NCBI RefSeq assembly: GCF_008831155.1
Contig: NZ_WBKB01000003.1
Span: 62,001-126,000 of the forward strand
Direction of reading: 5' to 3'
Source of the DNA: Gulosibacter chungangensis
GTDB lineage: Bacteria; Actinomycetota; Actinomycetes; Actinomycetales; Microbacteriaceae
Length of the DNA: 64,000 nt
Shown here piece after piece: positions 35,368 to 43,940 of the stretch (its first letter is position 1; the number at the start of each line of letters is the position of its first letter). The translations under genes and the position numbers were made by a program. Below the pieces are notes generated by a model. That model was not told where the DNA came from. It was given only the letters and a program-made list of their open reading frames with translations, and searched no databases.

Positions 35368-36093
35368 ATGAGTTCACCGAGAAATCTTGGCCAAACCTCG
35401 CTGCCTACAATTCCCACGGGCGACGTGGTTGCGTCCTATCCAACCTACGATGCTGCCCGTCACGCGGTGGACGTGCTGGTGCGTGAAGAGGGCCTGCCGG
35501 TGTCTTCGATTTCGGTGGTGGGCAATGACCTGAAATCGGTGGAACGCATCACCGGCCGCATGAACTACACCCGGGCTGCGCTCAACGGCCTTGGAAACGG
35601 CGTGATGATCGCCATCTTCATGTCACTGATGTGGCTGATTTTCTTCCCCACCACGGACATGCTTGCGATCGTTGGAGTCTTCGTAATCTCGATCGCCTTC
35701 GGTGTGATTTGGGGGATTTTGGCCTATGCGCTTTCACCGCAAAAGCGCGAATTTACCTCGATAATGCAGGTCACCGCCTCCCGGTTCGACCTCGTGGTGC
35801 CGCACAATATGAGTGCGAAGGTGCGCGACACACTGCAGCGAGGTGGCTCGTGGTCCCAGCCGATGGATGCGCAGCCTGGGCAGCAGCCGGGCCAGTACAC
35901 GCAACCTGGGCAACCGACGCAACCTCCCCAGCCGACGCAGTTTGGGCAGCCGGCTCAGCCTGGCCATCCGACGCAACCCATGCAGCCGGCCCAACCCGCC
36001 CAGCCACCCCGAACCTACGGTGAAATGCAGGATGAACTGCGTCGCCGAGAACGCGAACAGCAGTCGTCTACGGGCGGTTCGACCGAGGTATAG
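35368..36093 (+). CDS. GSP17M-domain membrane protein with Q/P-rich tail
   Basis: A 241-residue protein. The N-terminal domain (about 20-60 and 130-155; PTGDVVASYPTYDAARHAVD) is of the general-stress-protein 17M type, interrupted by two membrane helices (about 70-115). From about 165 to 220 there are many QPGQP / QPTQP repeats, likely disordered, then a charged C-terminus. It matches the position and layout of mycobacterial Rv1234. Function is unknown. The ATG at 35368 is chosen over an in-frame start at 35344 because of the -10 spacing. Confidence 0.8.
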   Translation: MSSPRNLGQTSLPTIPTGDVVASYPTYDAARHAVDVLVREEGLPVSSISVVGNDLKSVERITGRMNYTRAALNGLGNGVMIAIFMSLMWLIFFPTTDMLAIVGVFVISIAFGVIWGILAYALSPQKREFTSIMQVTASRFDLVVPHNMSAKVRDTLQRGGSWSQPMDAQPGQQPGQYTQPGQPTQPPQPTQFGQPAQPGHPTQPMQPAQPAQPPRTYGEMQDELRRREREQQSSTGGSTEV

Positions 36094-36126
36094 GGCACTC
36101 ACCAAGGGAACACTCAGGCCAACTAC

Positions 36127-36155
36127 TTGATCTGACGTAGTACGTTACGTAGAGT
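36127..36155 (+). promoter_or_regulatory. padR promoter (-35 TTGATC, -10 TAGAGT)
   Basis: TTGATC (36127-36132) and TAGAGT (36150-36155) are separated by 17 nt, the ideal spacing for a housekeeping sigma factor. The core promoter is embedded in an inverted repeat. Confidence 0.6.
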
Positions 36156-36169
36156 AATTACTACGTCAG
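36132..36169. promoter_or_regulatory. probable PadR operator (11-bp inverted repeat)
   Basis: CTGACGTAGTA (36132-36142) and TACTACGTCAG (36159-36169) are perfect inverted arms separated by 16 nt, which contain the -10 element. The left arm touches the -35. The position, 16 bp before the padR start, suggests autorepression by the PadR protein encoded next. Confidence 0.65.
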
Positions 36170-36184
36170 GCAAAGGAGTTGGTC

Positions 36185-36511
36185 ATGATTAGTGCGGAAG
36201 TCATCCGTGGCTACGTGGACCTGCTTGTACTTGAAGCTTTGCTTGACGAGCCCTCGTACGGCTACGCGATCTCAAAACGAATTGAACAGATCGCCGAGGG
36301 GCAGTACGAGTTGAAGGAGACCACGTTGTACTCCGCGCTGCGGCGACTCGAAAAACAGGGGGCAATCGCCTCGTTTAAGGGCTCGCAGTCGCAGGGGAGG
36401 GCTCGCACTTACTATGAGCTCACCCCGCAGGGGCACACGCACTACCGTGACCGCTGCACCGAGTGGCAGGAAACGGTGGACCTGGTCAGGCGATTTGTCC
36501 GGCTGCCCTAA
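36185..36511 (+). CDS. PadR family transcriptional regulator
   Basis: A 108-residue winged-helix repressor of the PadR family. The N-terminal segment IRGYVDLLVLEALLDEPSYGYAISKRIEQ and the wing with LKETTLYSALRRLEKQGAI are the family signature; a C-terminal helix serves dimerisation. The ATG at 36185 has AAAGGAG 7 nt upstream. It is followed after 32 bp by a HAAS-domain membrane protein, the common PadR partner, and both are probably transcribed from the operator-framed promoter upstream. The signal sensed is unknown. Confidence 0.92.
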   Translation: MISAEVIRGYVDLLVLEALLDEPSYGYAISKRIEQIAEGQYELKETTLYSALRRLEKQGAIASFKGSQSQGRARTYYELTPQGHTHYRDRCTEWQETVDLVRRFVRLP

Positions 36512-36543
36512 CGGCACAAGTCCAACTCAAGGAGTGAGTTCCC

Positions 36544-37548
36544 ATGGACGCCATCACGAGCTATATCGACCACATGTTCCGCAGTCTGCCGCGGACCGAG
36601 GAGGTGGGTAGAGCGCAGCGAGAATTGCAGCAGATGTGCGAGGACCGCTATCAGGAGCTTCGAGGCGAGGGCGCCAGCGAGAATGAGGCTGTGGGTCGAG
36701 TGATCACGCAGTTCGGCAATCTGGACGAGCTCGCCGACGACCTCGGCATTCGCCGCGAGGTGGATGGCGTCACGACCGACGACGATGCCATCGATCTCTC
36801 ACGGGAGGAAGCGGAAAAGTTCCTCCGGGTTCGCAAACGCGGCTCCCGGTTCATTGCAATTGGCATCGTGGTTATTCTGTTCGGCGCCTCGCAAATGATT
36901 TGGTTCAACGCTTCGTCCGGTGACGCCGACGTCAATCCGCTTTCGGTGGTGTTCTTCTTTATTTGCGTCGCGATTGCCGTTGGTTTCTTCATTACCGGTG
37001 GCATGACGCTCAGCCGCTACGAGCGGTTCGAGAAGCACACGGTAAGGCTCGACGCCACCAGCATGCGGCACTATCAGGACCTGCGAGAGTCCGAACATGG
37101 GCGCTATATCGCCTCGATCGTGACCGGTGTGATCACCATTATTCTTGGTTTCGGGTTTGGTGCCGTCAGCGGCATCCTGATAGAGCAGTGGAGTGGCGGC
37201 TCGGATCTCGAATGGCTGGCGGGCTTTATGCCGCTGATCATTAGCTTCGGCGTGGCGGTGCTTATTCTGGGTGGGATGCGCCGCGGCTCGCTCGACCGGC
37301 TCACCTCAGAGGGTGACTACGATCCCGAAAAGCGCAAGGAAAACGACCTGATCGGTCGGATCGCTGGCCCATATTGGATGCTCGCACTGGTCATCTTCCT
37401 CGCCTGGAGCTTCATCGGTGACGCTTGGGAGCGCAGCTGGATGGTCTGGCCGATCGCCGGTGTGCTCTTCGGCCTCATCGCGGTCACCATGGACTCATGG
37501 CTCGGTGACCGCGACAAGAACCGACAGCGGGGTCGCTCGCAGCGCTAG
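36544..37548 (+). CDS. HAAS-domain multi-pass membrane protein
   Basis: A 334-residue protein. The N-terminal about 65 residues (SYIDHMFRSLPRTEEVGRA to FGNLDELADDLG) form the HAAS / permease-prefix helical domain that is usually encoded beside PadR regulators. About six hydrophobic segments follow (near 100-120, 135-155, 190-215, 225-245, 277-297, 303-320). Function is unknown; in related loci such proteins act with PadR in envelope stress or antibiotic responses. AAGGAG lies 11 nt before the ATG. Its stop overlaps the stop of the convergent pepP gene by 4 bp. Confidence 0.85.
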   Translation: MDAITSYIDHMFRSLPRTEEVGRAQRELQQMCEDRYQELRGEGASENEAVGRVITQFGNLDELADDLGIRREVDGVTTDDDAIDLSREEAEKFLRVRKRGSRFIAIGIVVILFGASQMIWFNASSGDADVNPLSVVFFFICVAIAVGFFITGGMTLSRYERFEKHTVRLDATSMRHYQDLRESEHGRYIASIVTGVITIILGFGFGAVSGILIEQWSGGSDLEWLAGFMPLIISFGVAVLILGGMRRGSLDRLTSEGDYDPEKRKENDLIGRIAGPYWMLALVIFLAWSFIGDAWERSWMVWPIAGVLFGLIAVTMDSWLGDRDKNRQRGRSQR

Positions 37549-38906
37549 GACTGGACCCGGCGCATCCACGCCTCAACCTCATCCGCGGTGCGGGGAATCT
37601 CAATCGAGAGGTTCTCCGCACCGTGTTCGGTGACGAGAATGTCGTCCTCGATGCGCACGCCAATGCCGCGATATTCCTCGGGGACCGTGAGGTCATCGGG
37701 CTGGAAGTAGAGCCCGGGCTCGATGGTGAAGACCATGCCGGCTTGGACAGTGCCGTCAAGATACATCTCGCGTCGCGCCTGCGCGCAGTCGTGCACGTCG
37801 AGCCCGAGGTGGTGGCTCGTACCGTGGACCATATAGCGGCGGTGCGGCTGATTACCCGGCTGCAGTGCCTCCTCGAGAGACATCGGCAGCAGCCCCCATG
37901 CGTCCAAGCTCTCGGCAATTGAGCGCAGCGCGGTGTCGTGCACATCGCGGAACGTGATGCCGGGCTTCACGATTGCGAACGCGGTGTCGGCAGCCTTGCG
38001 GACCGCCTCATAGACCCGGCGCTGCACGTCACTAAAGGTGCCGTTGATCGGCATCGTGCGGGTGATATCTGCGGTATAGAGCGAATCCACCTCGACGCCG
38101 GCATCGACCAGGATGAGATCCCCGGGCCTCACCGGGCCGTCGTTATCGACCCAGTGCAGGATGCACGCATGGGCTCCCGAGGCGGCGATGGTGTCATAGC
38201 CCACGGCGTTGCCATCTAGGCGCGCACGAAAGTGGAAAGCACCCTCGACGATGCGCTCACCGCGCGGGTGAGCCGAGGCCCGGTCGAGTTCGCTGATGAT
38301 GTCGTCGAAGCCGCGAGCAGTGGCGGCCACGGCATCTCGTAACTGCTGGATTTCCCACTCGTCCTTCACCAGGCGCATTTCGCTGAGCTCCTGCGCGAGT
38401 TGTGGGGTGTCAAGCTCGAGGTCGCCCCGGCGGTGTTCGAAGTCATCGATGTGTTTGGTGGCGATCGCCAGCTGCGTGCTCACCTGTTCGAGCGAGGGGC
38501 GTGGACCCGTCCAGAATTCACCAATGGCAGAGTTCGCATAGAACTCATCCGTGTCACGACCTGCACCTTCACGGAAATACAGCGTGGCCTCGTGACCGTC
38601 TTCGATCGGTTCAAGCACGAGCTTTGCGCCCGGTACCGTATCCGAGCCCCAACCGGTGAGGTAGGTAAAGGATGTGTGGGCACGATAGGGATAGTCAACG
38701 TCATTCGAACGCGGCTTGGGAGCTCCGGCGGCAATCACAATCCGCTCGCCGAGGTGCGCTGCCGAAAGGCGCGCGCGGCGGGCCGCAGCGAACTTCGCGA
38801 CCTCCGCTTCCGAGGCAGCAACCTCGTCGCGCGGGGCCCATCCCTGCGTGATGAAATCGCGGAAGGTATCCGAGGCGGGCGTGGTTGATCGGTTGCTGTC
38901 ACTCAT
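37545..38906 (-). CDS. pepP: Xaa-Pro aminopeptidase (aminopeptidase P)
   Basis: A 453-residue M24B metallopeptidase that removes N-terminal residues before proline. The N-terminal domain (about 1-175) is the AMP_N region. The two-metal site is made by DAGVEVDSLYTADITRT (two Asp), HGTSHHLGLDVHD (His), FTIEPGLY (Glu) and GVRIEDDILVT (Glu). Length is typical. GACAAT lies 6 nt before the ATG, a possible leaderless -10. It is convergent with the HAAS-domain gene, sharing 4 bp. Confidence 0.94.
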   Translation of the reverse strand: MSDSNRSTTPASDTFRDFITQGWAPRDEVAASEAEVAKFAAARRARLSAAHLGERIVIAAGAPKPRSNDVDYPYRAHTSFTYLTGWGSDTVPGAKLVLEPIEDGHEATLYFREGAGRDTDEFYANSAIGEFWTGPRPSLEQVSTQLAIATKHIDDFEHRRGDLELDTPQLAQELSEMRLVKDEWEIQQLRDAVAATARGFDDIISELDRASAHPRGERIVEGAFHFRARLDGNAVGYDTIAASGAHACILHWVDNDGPVRPGDLILVDAGVEVDSLYTADITRTMPINGTFSDVQRRVYEAVRKAADTAFAIVKPGITFRDVHDTALRSIAESLDAWGLLPMSLEEALQPGNQPHRRYMVHGTSHHLGLDVHDCAQARREMYLDGTVQAGMVFTIEPGLYFQPDDLTVPEEYRGIGVRIEDDILVTEHGAENLSIEIPRTADEVEAWMRRVQS

Positions 38907-38972
38907 CCGGCCATTGTCTCAGAGACGGCCGCAGGACAGTTGAGTGGCGTACAGCGTTCGGAGATCGAATCC

Positions 38973-40013
38973 CTAAGAAGTCGGGGTGAGTTCGGCAAAC
39001 ACCGGACGGTGGTCGGACCCCGATCGGTCTTCACGCTGAATGACCTCGAATCCGGTGGTCTCCCACTGCGAGGTCGACATCACGTGGTCGATCGCGGGGA
39101 CAAGCAGCGGCGGCCTGCCGCTCGTCCAGGTGCCCACCTGTGCGCTGCCAAGATCCTGCGCCGCATCCGTGCAGGAACCGAATACTGCGCCGTCGACCTC
39201 GCTATTTTCGAGCCCCGCGAGGTGATCGAGGGTGGCGTTAAGGTCACCGGCCATGATGGTGTTGCCATCGCAAATGGTGGCGAGCCAATCCAGGTCACTG
39301 CGCCACTGCTCCATGTATTCCCGGGTCGGGGCGATGGGATGCGCGGCAACGAAGCGAGGGCCCTCACCGTCCACCGGTTCGGCAATCACCGTCGCCAGTG
39401 CCGAAGTGTCGCCAAGCGACGTATTGAGTTGGTATTCGCCAAGCTCTGCCGAGATCAGCAGCGTGGTTTCGGCTGCCCGGTAGCCGGGGGCGCCGGTATT
39501 GGAGAGCACCCACATGGGCTTACCGGCCTCCGACATCAGCCCGGCAATTTCGATGCCCATGTCCTCCGTCGTCTCGGGAAGCATCACCACATCGGCGTCA
39601 TAGTCGATGGCGAGTTGCGCAATCGTCGGGGAACCGGGCTCATTGCCCAGGGTGTTCCAGGAGAGCACGCGAATTGCCTCCGCGGCACCGGTCGCAGGTG
39701 TCGACTCGGTAATGCCGCGACTCAAGTAGTTCACGCCGCCGCCCACGAGCAGCATGCTCAGTGCGATGGCCGTGACGGCAAGGAGCGCACGAATCCGCCG
39801 CGAGATGAGCAAGAGCAAGAGCACCACTAACAGTGCCGCCGCAATGCAGATCAGCATCACCAGGCGGAAAGAAATCGCCTGGCTAATGAGGAATTCACGT
39901 TGCAATCCGAACCATTGCGGCCAGATAAATGCGGCACCAGCAATGAACACGATAATGCCGAAGATGGTGCCGAAAACGGCCCAAGCGGGGGAAATCTTCT
40001 TGCGAGTAGGCAT
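38973..40013 (-). CDS. membrane-anchored endonuclease/exonuclease/phosphatase family protein
   Basis: A 346-residue protein with three N-terminal membrane helices (about 12-32, 43-70, 75-96) and an EEP catalytic domain outside the membrane (about 112-346). Active-site blocks are VLSWNTLGN, MLPETTED (Glu), AGDLNATLDH (Asp and Asn) and SGSDHRPVFAEL (Asp-His). The substrate could be nucleic acid, phosphoinositide-like lipid or a sugar phosphate and cannot be decided. The neighbours are pepP (same strand) and a divergent PHP phosphoesterase. Confidence 0.85.
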   Translation of the reverse strand: MPTRKKISPAWAVFGTIFGIIVFIAGAAFIWPQWFGLQREFLISQAISFRLVMLICIAAALLVVLLLLLISRRIRALLAVTAIALSMLLVGGGVNYLSRGITESTPATGAAEAIRVLSWNTLGNEPGSPTIAQLAIDYDADVVMLPETTEDMGIEIAGLMSEAGKPMWVLSNTGAPGYRAAETTLLISAELGEYQLNTSLGDTSALATVIAEPVDGEGPRFVAAHPIAPTREYMEQWRSDLDWLATICDGNTIMAGDLNATLDHLAGLENSEVDGAVFGSCTDAAQDLGSAQVGTWTSGRPPLLVPAIDHVMSTSQWETTGFEVIQREDRSGSDHRPVFAELTPTS

Positions 40014-40092
40014 GACCGACCTACTGTAACGGTCGTGCTTGGCAATCTTCGCAGACTCACTGGCGCGTGTTCGGGGTCGGTGACTTGCGGCC

Positions 40093-40098
40093 TAGGAT
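40093..40098 (+). promoter_or_regulatory. putative -10 element of a leaderless mRNA (PHP gene)
   Basis: TAGGAT ends 8 nt before the ATG at 40107. A GAGG one base before the ATG is too close for a ribosome-binding site. Confidence 0.4.
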
Positions 40099-40106
40099 GC
40101 TGAGGT

Positions 40107-40976
40107 ATGACTGGTTTTGACGCGCACCTACCGATTGATCTGCACACGCATTCGAATGTGTCAGACGGTACGGAGCGCCCCGCCGCGGTGATACGTGCGG
40201 CGGCGGATGCGGGGCTGGGCACGATCGCGCTCACCGACCACGACACCTGGGAGGGCTGGGATGAAGCGAGCGCGGCTGCGCGCCAACTCGGGATTTCGTT
40301 CATCCCGGGCGTGGAGTTCTCCACTCAGGTGGAATACGCATCCGTGCACGTGCTCGGATACCTCGTGGATCGAAACCATGAGGAGCTCTTCGTCACCATG
40401 AAGGAGGTTCGTGACAGTCGCCTCACCCGTGCCGAACGGATGGTGGAGCGAATCGGCATGGACTTCCCGATTACCTGGCAAGACGTCCTCGGCGAATCAG
40501 AGGCGGGTGCCACGATCGGGCGTCCGCACATTGCCGATGCGCTCGTGCGGCGCGGTATCGTCGCCGATCGCAATGAGGCCTTTGCCGGAATCTTGAATTG
40601 GCGGGGTGGATATTACCAACCTCACCACGCACCCCATCCGGTGGCGGCCATCAGGCTGATCAAAGCCGCTGGGGGAGTTGCTGTGCTGGCGCATCCCGGC
40701 AGCCGCGGCCGAGGCGGATTGCGCGACGGGAATCTGCCTCGCCTGGTGGAGGTGGGGCTCGACGGGGTGGAGATCTTCCATCGCGAAAATGACGCGGAGA
40801 ACCGCGCCTTGCTGCACAACTACGCGAATCAGTGGGATCTGATCATCACCGGGTCAAGCGACTATCACGGTGACGGAAAAGACAACCGGCTCGGTGAAAA
40901 CACCACCGAGCCGGAACAACTGCAGCGAATTATTGATCGGGCCAGCGGCACCGATCCCTATCTCGCTCGCAGCTAG
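40107..40976 (+). CDS. PHP domain phosphoesterase
   Basis: A 289-residue PHP-family metal-dependent phosphoesterase, related to the 3',5'-nucleoside bisphosphate phosphatase / RNase AM group. Metal ligands are DLHTHSNVSDG (about 11-21), TDHDTWEG (about 43-50), PGVEFS (Glu), AHPGSRGRGG (His) and the C-terminal SSDYHGDG. Length and motif order are normal. It is likely to degrade short nucleotides, but the exact substrate is inference. Its stop codon directly abuts the stop of the convergent helicase gene. Confidence 0.9.
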   Translation: MTGFDAHLPIDLHTHSNVSDGTERPAAVIRAAADAGLGTIALTDHDTWEGWDEASAAARQLGISFIPGVEFSTQVEYASVHVLGYLVDRNHEELFVTMKEVRDSRLTRAERMVERIGMDFPITWQDVLGESEAGATIGRPHIADALVRRGIVADRNEAFAGILNWRGGYYQPHHAPHPVAAIRLIKAAGGVAVLAHPGSRGRGGLRDGNLPRLVEVGLDGVEIFHRENDAENRALLHNYANQWDLIITGSSDYHGDGKDNRLGENTTEPEQLQRIIDRASGTDPYLARS

Positions 40977-42449
40977 TTACTCATCTGCGGACGGCTGCGA
41001 CTCCGCGGCCGTAGAAGCGGTGTTTCGGCGACGACGGCGACGGCGACGCGGCTTGCGCTCGCCCTGACCGGCATCCGACTCACTCCGGTTTGCAGAGGTG
41101 TCTGCGGACTCAGCCTGCTCGGCTGAATGCTCGGCAGCAGCCTGCGACCCCTCGGCCGCGGAACCACTGCGACGGCGACGCCGCGAACGGGTGCGACTAC
41201 TCGAGCGCTGAGGCGAACCTTCCCCCGATTCCTTGGGCGGTGCATCCTTACCCCGGGTGGTCGCGCCGGGAAGGCGGCCCTTGGTTCCTTCGGGAATATT
41301 GAGGTCCGCGAACAGGTGTGGGGAAGATGAGTAGGTTTCTACCGGCTCGCTGGCAGGAAGCTCGAGAGCTTTTGCGATGAGCGTCCAGCGGTGCTGGTCT
41401 TCCCAGTCCATAAAGGTCACCGCGATTCCGGTGCGGCCCGCACGGCCCGTGCGGCCGACACGGTGCAAGTACGTCTTTTCGTCCTCCGGAATGGAGTGGT
41501 TAATGACGTGTGAGACATCGTCAACGTCGATACCGCGGGCGGCCACATCCGTGGCGATCAGCACATCCTTCTTCCCGTCACGGAATTGGCTCATCGAGCG
41601 CTCACGCTGGGTCTGATCCATGTCACCGTGAACGGCAGCGGCTTTGAAACCGCGGTCCTTGAGTTCTTCGAGCAGCTTCGCCGCGGTGCGCTTGGTGCGG
41701 GTGAAGATGACCACCTTTTCGCGCCCGGCTGCCTGCAGGATGCGCGCGATCATTTCGTCTTTGTCGAGCGGGTGGGCGCGGTAGACGAGGTGCTTGATAT
41801 TGGACTGCAGCACGCCCTCGTTCGGGTCGGTGATGCGGATGTGCACCGGGGTCGACATGAAGCGGCGCGCAAGATTGAGGATCGGGCCGGGCATGGTGGC
41901 CGAGAACAGCATCGTGTGGCGGACGGCGGGAACCGCTTGGAAGATCCGCTCAATATCGGGCAAGAAACCGAGATCGAGCATCCGGTCGGCCTCGTCGAGG
42001 ACGATTTCTTTGACGTCCTTGAGCGAGAGGATGCGCTGATTCATGAGATCGAGCAGCCGGCCAGGGGTACCGACGATGACCTGCGCGCCATCCTTGATCT
42101 GCGCGACCTGCTCCTCATAGGCCTTGCCACCGTAAATCGGCACCACGGTGGTGCCGCGGTGTGATGCGGCGAGCTTGAGGTCCTCGTGGACCTGCGAGGC
42201 GAGTTCACGCGTCGGTGTGACGACGAGCGCCTTGACTCCCGGTTCGGGGTTAGCCCCGAGCCGCTGCAGCAAGGGCAGACCAAAACCGAGGGTCTTGCCG
42301 GTACCGGTCTTTGCCTGACCGATGATGTCCTGCCCGCGCAGTGCGAGCGGGATCGTCTCCGCCTGAATTGGGAATGCTTCGGTGATGCCGTGTTCGGCGA
42401 GCACCTCCACAATGTCGGAATCGATTCCGAGTTCGGAGAAAGTAACCAA
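40977..42449 (-). CDS. DEAD-box RNA helicase
   Basis: A 490-residue ATP-dependent RNA helicase. The Q motif is FPIQAE (about 26-31), Walker A AKTGTGKT (46-53), DEAD box VLDEADRMLDLGF, SAT motif LFSATMP and motif VI HRVGRTGRAGRTG. The C-terminal about 110 residues are rich in Arg, Ser and Ala with an RRRRRR-type end, an RNA-binding tail. The open frame extends to a TTG at 42494; I prefer the TTG at 42449, with AGGG upstream and the usual N-terminus VTFSELG. About 200 bp of non-coding DNA precede it, so a long 5' leader is possible. Confidence 0.92.
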   Translation of the reverse strand: MVTFSELGIDSDIVEVLAEHGITEAFPIQAETIPLALRGQDIIGQAKTGTGKTLGFGLPLLQRLGANPEPGVKALVVTPTRELASQVHEDLKLAASHRGTTVVPIYGGKAYEEQVAQIKDGAQVIVGTPGRLLDLMNQRILSLKDVKEIVLDEADRMLDLGFLPDIERIFQAVPAVRHTMLFSATMPGPILNLARRFMSTPVHIRITDPNEGVLQSNIKHLVYRAHPLDKDEMIARILQAAGREKVVIFTRTKRTAAKLLEELKDRGFKAAAVHGDMDQTQRERSMSQFRDGKKDVLIATDVAARGIDVDDVSHVINHSIPEDEKTYLHRVGRTGRAGRTGIAVTFMDWEDQHRWTLIAKALELPASEPVETYSSSPHLFADLNIPEGTKGRLPGATTRGKDAPPKESGEGSPQRSSSRTRSRRRRRSGSAAEGSQAAAEHSAEQAESADTSANRSESDAGQGERKPRRRRRRRRNTASTAAESQPSADE

Positions 42450-42640
42450 AAAAATACGCCCTAACAATTTCGGGAATGCCAAAGGAATTGGCAATGGAAA
42501 TGACGCCCGTTGTACGTGGGCGATCGAATGCCATCTGCGGCAATAACTCTTTAGCGTACCGTGTCGACGCTTTCAGACCCAGCGCGCGCCTTATGAATAC
42601 ATCCGTCGCGGTAGTCGACTTGGCGTGTCTGGGAACTGCG

Positions 42641-42646
42641 TAGGAT
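42641..42646 (+). promoter_or_regulatory. putative -10 element of a leaderless mRNA (ferritin-like gene)
   Basis: TAGGAT ends 6 nt before the GTG at 42653, with no Shine-Dalgarno. Confidence 0.45.
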
Positions 42647-42652
42647 GGCTCT

Positions 42653-43279
42653 GTGACCCGCGAAACAGAGATCTTTGCTGCCCTCGTCCCCGCACCGGAC
42701 TCGCTTCGTGTGCTTGCCACACGTGCGCTGGTGAGTATTGAGCGGGAGCTGAATGCTTTGCGTGGCGAATACGCCTCACTTTCGGTGGCTCTTGAGGTCG
42801 CCAAAGCCGCGGACCTCTTTACCGCACTGGCGGATCGTGCGCGCGCTGCCGTGGGCACAGAGCCCCACGCGCAATCCGATGCGCTGCTCACCGATCTGTG
42901 GCAGGACACTCGCGGTCGCAATCACTTTGAGCAGCTGTTTTCGGTGCACCTCAACGCCGGATTCATTGAGGATGCACTGGGTCACTGGGGTGCCGAAGGT
43001 CTTGAAGACCTCCTCGGCTGGCAGGAAGCCCACGAGGTTCTCGTGGGGGTCTTTAAGAAGCTCTTTGAACTTGATAACCGACTCGATGATCGCCTCGCGA
43101 TGTGGGGCCGAAGGATTGCCGGTATCTCGGTGCTGTGGTCGCGTCGAATTGTTGGCGTTGAAGCAGGACAAAGCCCCGACGAGGTGATCGAAGGTGCCGA
43201 TCAACTCGTCGAGGCTATGGTCACTGAGTTATTTGCCCAGCACTCGCGCCGGATGAACGCACTCGCGCTGGCTGCCTAG
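42653..43279 (+). CDS. ferritin-like fold protein (MiaE-like, actinobacterial)
   Basis: A 208-residue all-helical protein of the ferritin-like superfamily. The actinobacterial group, whose mycobacterial member sits next to an RhlE-type helicase as here, is sometimes compared with the tRNA hydroxylase MiaE. Helices with NHFEQLFSVHLNAGFIEDAL and LLGWQEAHEVLVGVFKKL carry possible metal ligands, but a full set is not evident. It is divergent from the DEAD-box helicase and convergent with a small membrane protein gene. Function is unknown. Confidence 0.75.
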   Translation: MTRETEIFAALVPAPDSLRVLATRALVSIERELNALRGEYASLSVALEVAKAADLFTALADRARAAVGTEPHAQSDALLTDLWQDTRGRNHFEQLFSVHLNAGFIEDALGHWGAEGLEDLLGWQEAHEVLVGVFKKLFELDNRLDDRLAMWGRRIAGISVLWSRRIVGVEAGQSPDEVIEGADQLVEAMVTELFAQHSRRMNALALAA

Positions 43280-43285
43280 GCCCAG

Positions 43286-43615
43286 CTATTGCAGGACCGA
43301 GCGACCCGCGTGGCTGAGTCGGTCGAGCAACTCATCATCGCTCGCCTTGCGCTGTTTCGGCAGCGTGAGCGCGAGGCTCAGCGAAACAGCCGCCACAATC
43401 ACCACGAGTAGTACCCAGATGAGGCCGCGGTCATAAGCGAGCCAGGTGAAGGCGGGTAGCTTGAGCAGCCAGGTCGCGATCACCCAGTATGCGAGTCCAC
43501 TCGCCGTGCCTATGGCCGGAATCAGCGCTTTGCCCATCGTCTCTCGCGGCTTGGCGAGTGCGGATGCCGCAAGCGCGATGGCAAGGCTGTAGATGCCTGC
43601 GAAGAGCAGTTCCAT
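43286..43615 (-). CDS. small membrane protein (unknown)
   Basis: A 109-residue protein with three hydrophobic segments (about 3-20, 32-50, 64-84) and a short charged C-terminus. It starts 3 bp after the stop of the DUF3107 gene and is surely in the same operon. I do not recognise a family beyond the general shape of actinobacterial integral membrane proteins found beside DUF3107. Confidence 0.75.
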   Translation of the reverse strand: MELLFAGIYSLAIALAASALAKPRETMGKALIPAIGTASGLAYWVIATWLLKLPAFTWLAYDRGLIWVLLVVIVAAVSLSLALTLPKQRKASDDELLDRLSHAGRSVLQ

Positions 43616-43617
43616 CG

Positions 43618-43836
43618 TTAGGCGACGAATCCGATGCGGCGCTGCGACTCTTCACCGATTTCGACGAAGGTGATCTTCGCAGCGTTGACGAGAAATACGC
43701 GTTCACGTTCGTCCACGAACCGAGCCACACCCGACTCGAGTGATTCCGTGACGATTTTTTCGATTTCGGCAGCCGACTGATTAGTTTCAAAATTAATCTC
43801 GCGGGCCGAGTTTTCAACGCCAATACGAATTTCCAC
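43618..43836 (-). CDS. DUF3107 small protein
   Basis: A 72-residue protein of the DUF3107 family (mycobacterial TB9.4 type). The N-terminus VEIRIGVENSAREINFET and the C-terminal FVDERERVFLVNAAKITFVEIGEE are typical. The GTG at 43836 has AAAGGT about 6 nt upstream and is preferred over the GTG at 43851. Function is unknown. It is divergent from adnA, 104 bp away, and leads the two-gene operon with the small membrane protein. Confidence 0.88.
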   Translation of the reverse strand: MEIRIGVENSAREINFETNQSAAEIEKIVTESLESGVARFVDERERVFLVNAAKITFVEIGEESQRRIGFVA

Positions 43837-43928
43837 AGGCGTACCTTTCACTAGGTCTTGGGTGGTCGGTCACCAGACTACCGAGAGATGTACGAGAGTG
43901 ATTTGAGAATCATGTCGCTGGCTACAGT

Positions 43929-43934
43929 TACATT
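43929..43934 (+). promoter_or_regulatory. putative -10 element of a leaderless adnA mRNA
   Basis: TACATT ends 6 nt before the adnA ATG at 43941, with no Shine-Dalgarno. Confidence 0.45.
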
Positions 43935-43940
43935 TGGGCC

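Noticed and set aside
35869-36010. Repetitive CAGCC/CAACC-rich DNA considered as a repeat array
   Set aside because: It is in frame in the GSP17M-like gene and encodes QP-rich repeats of irregular length; there are no spacers of fixed size, so it is not a CRISPR or a DNA-level satellite.
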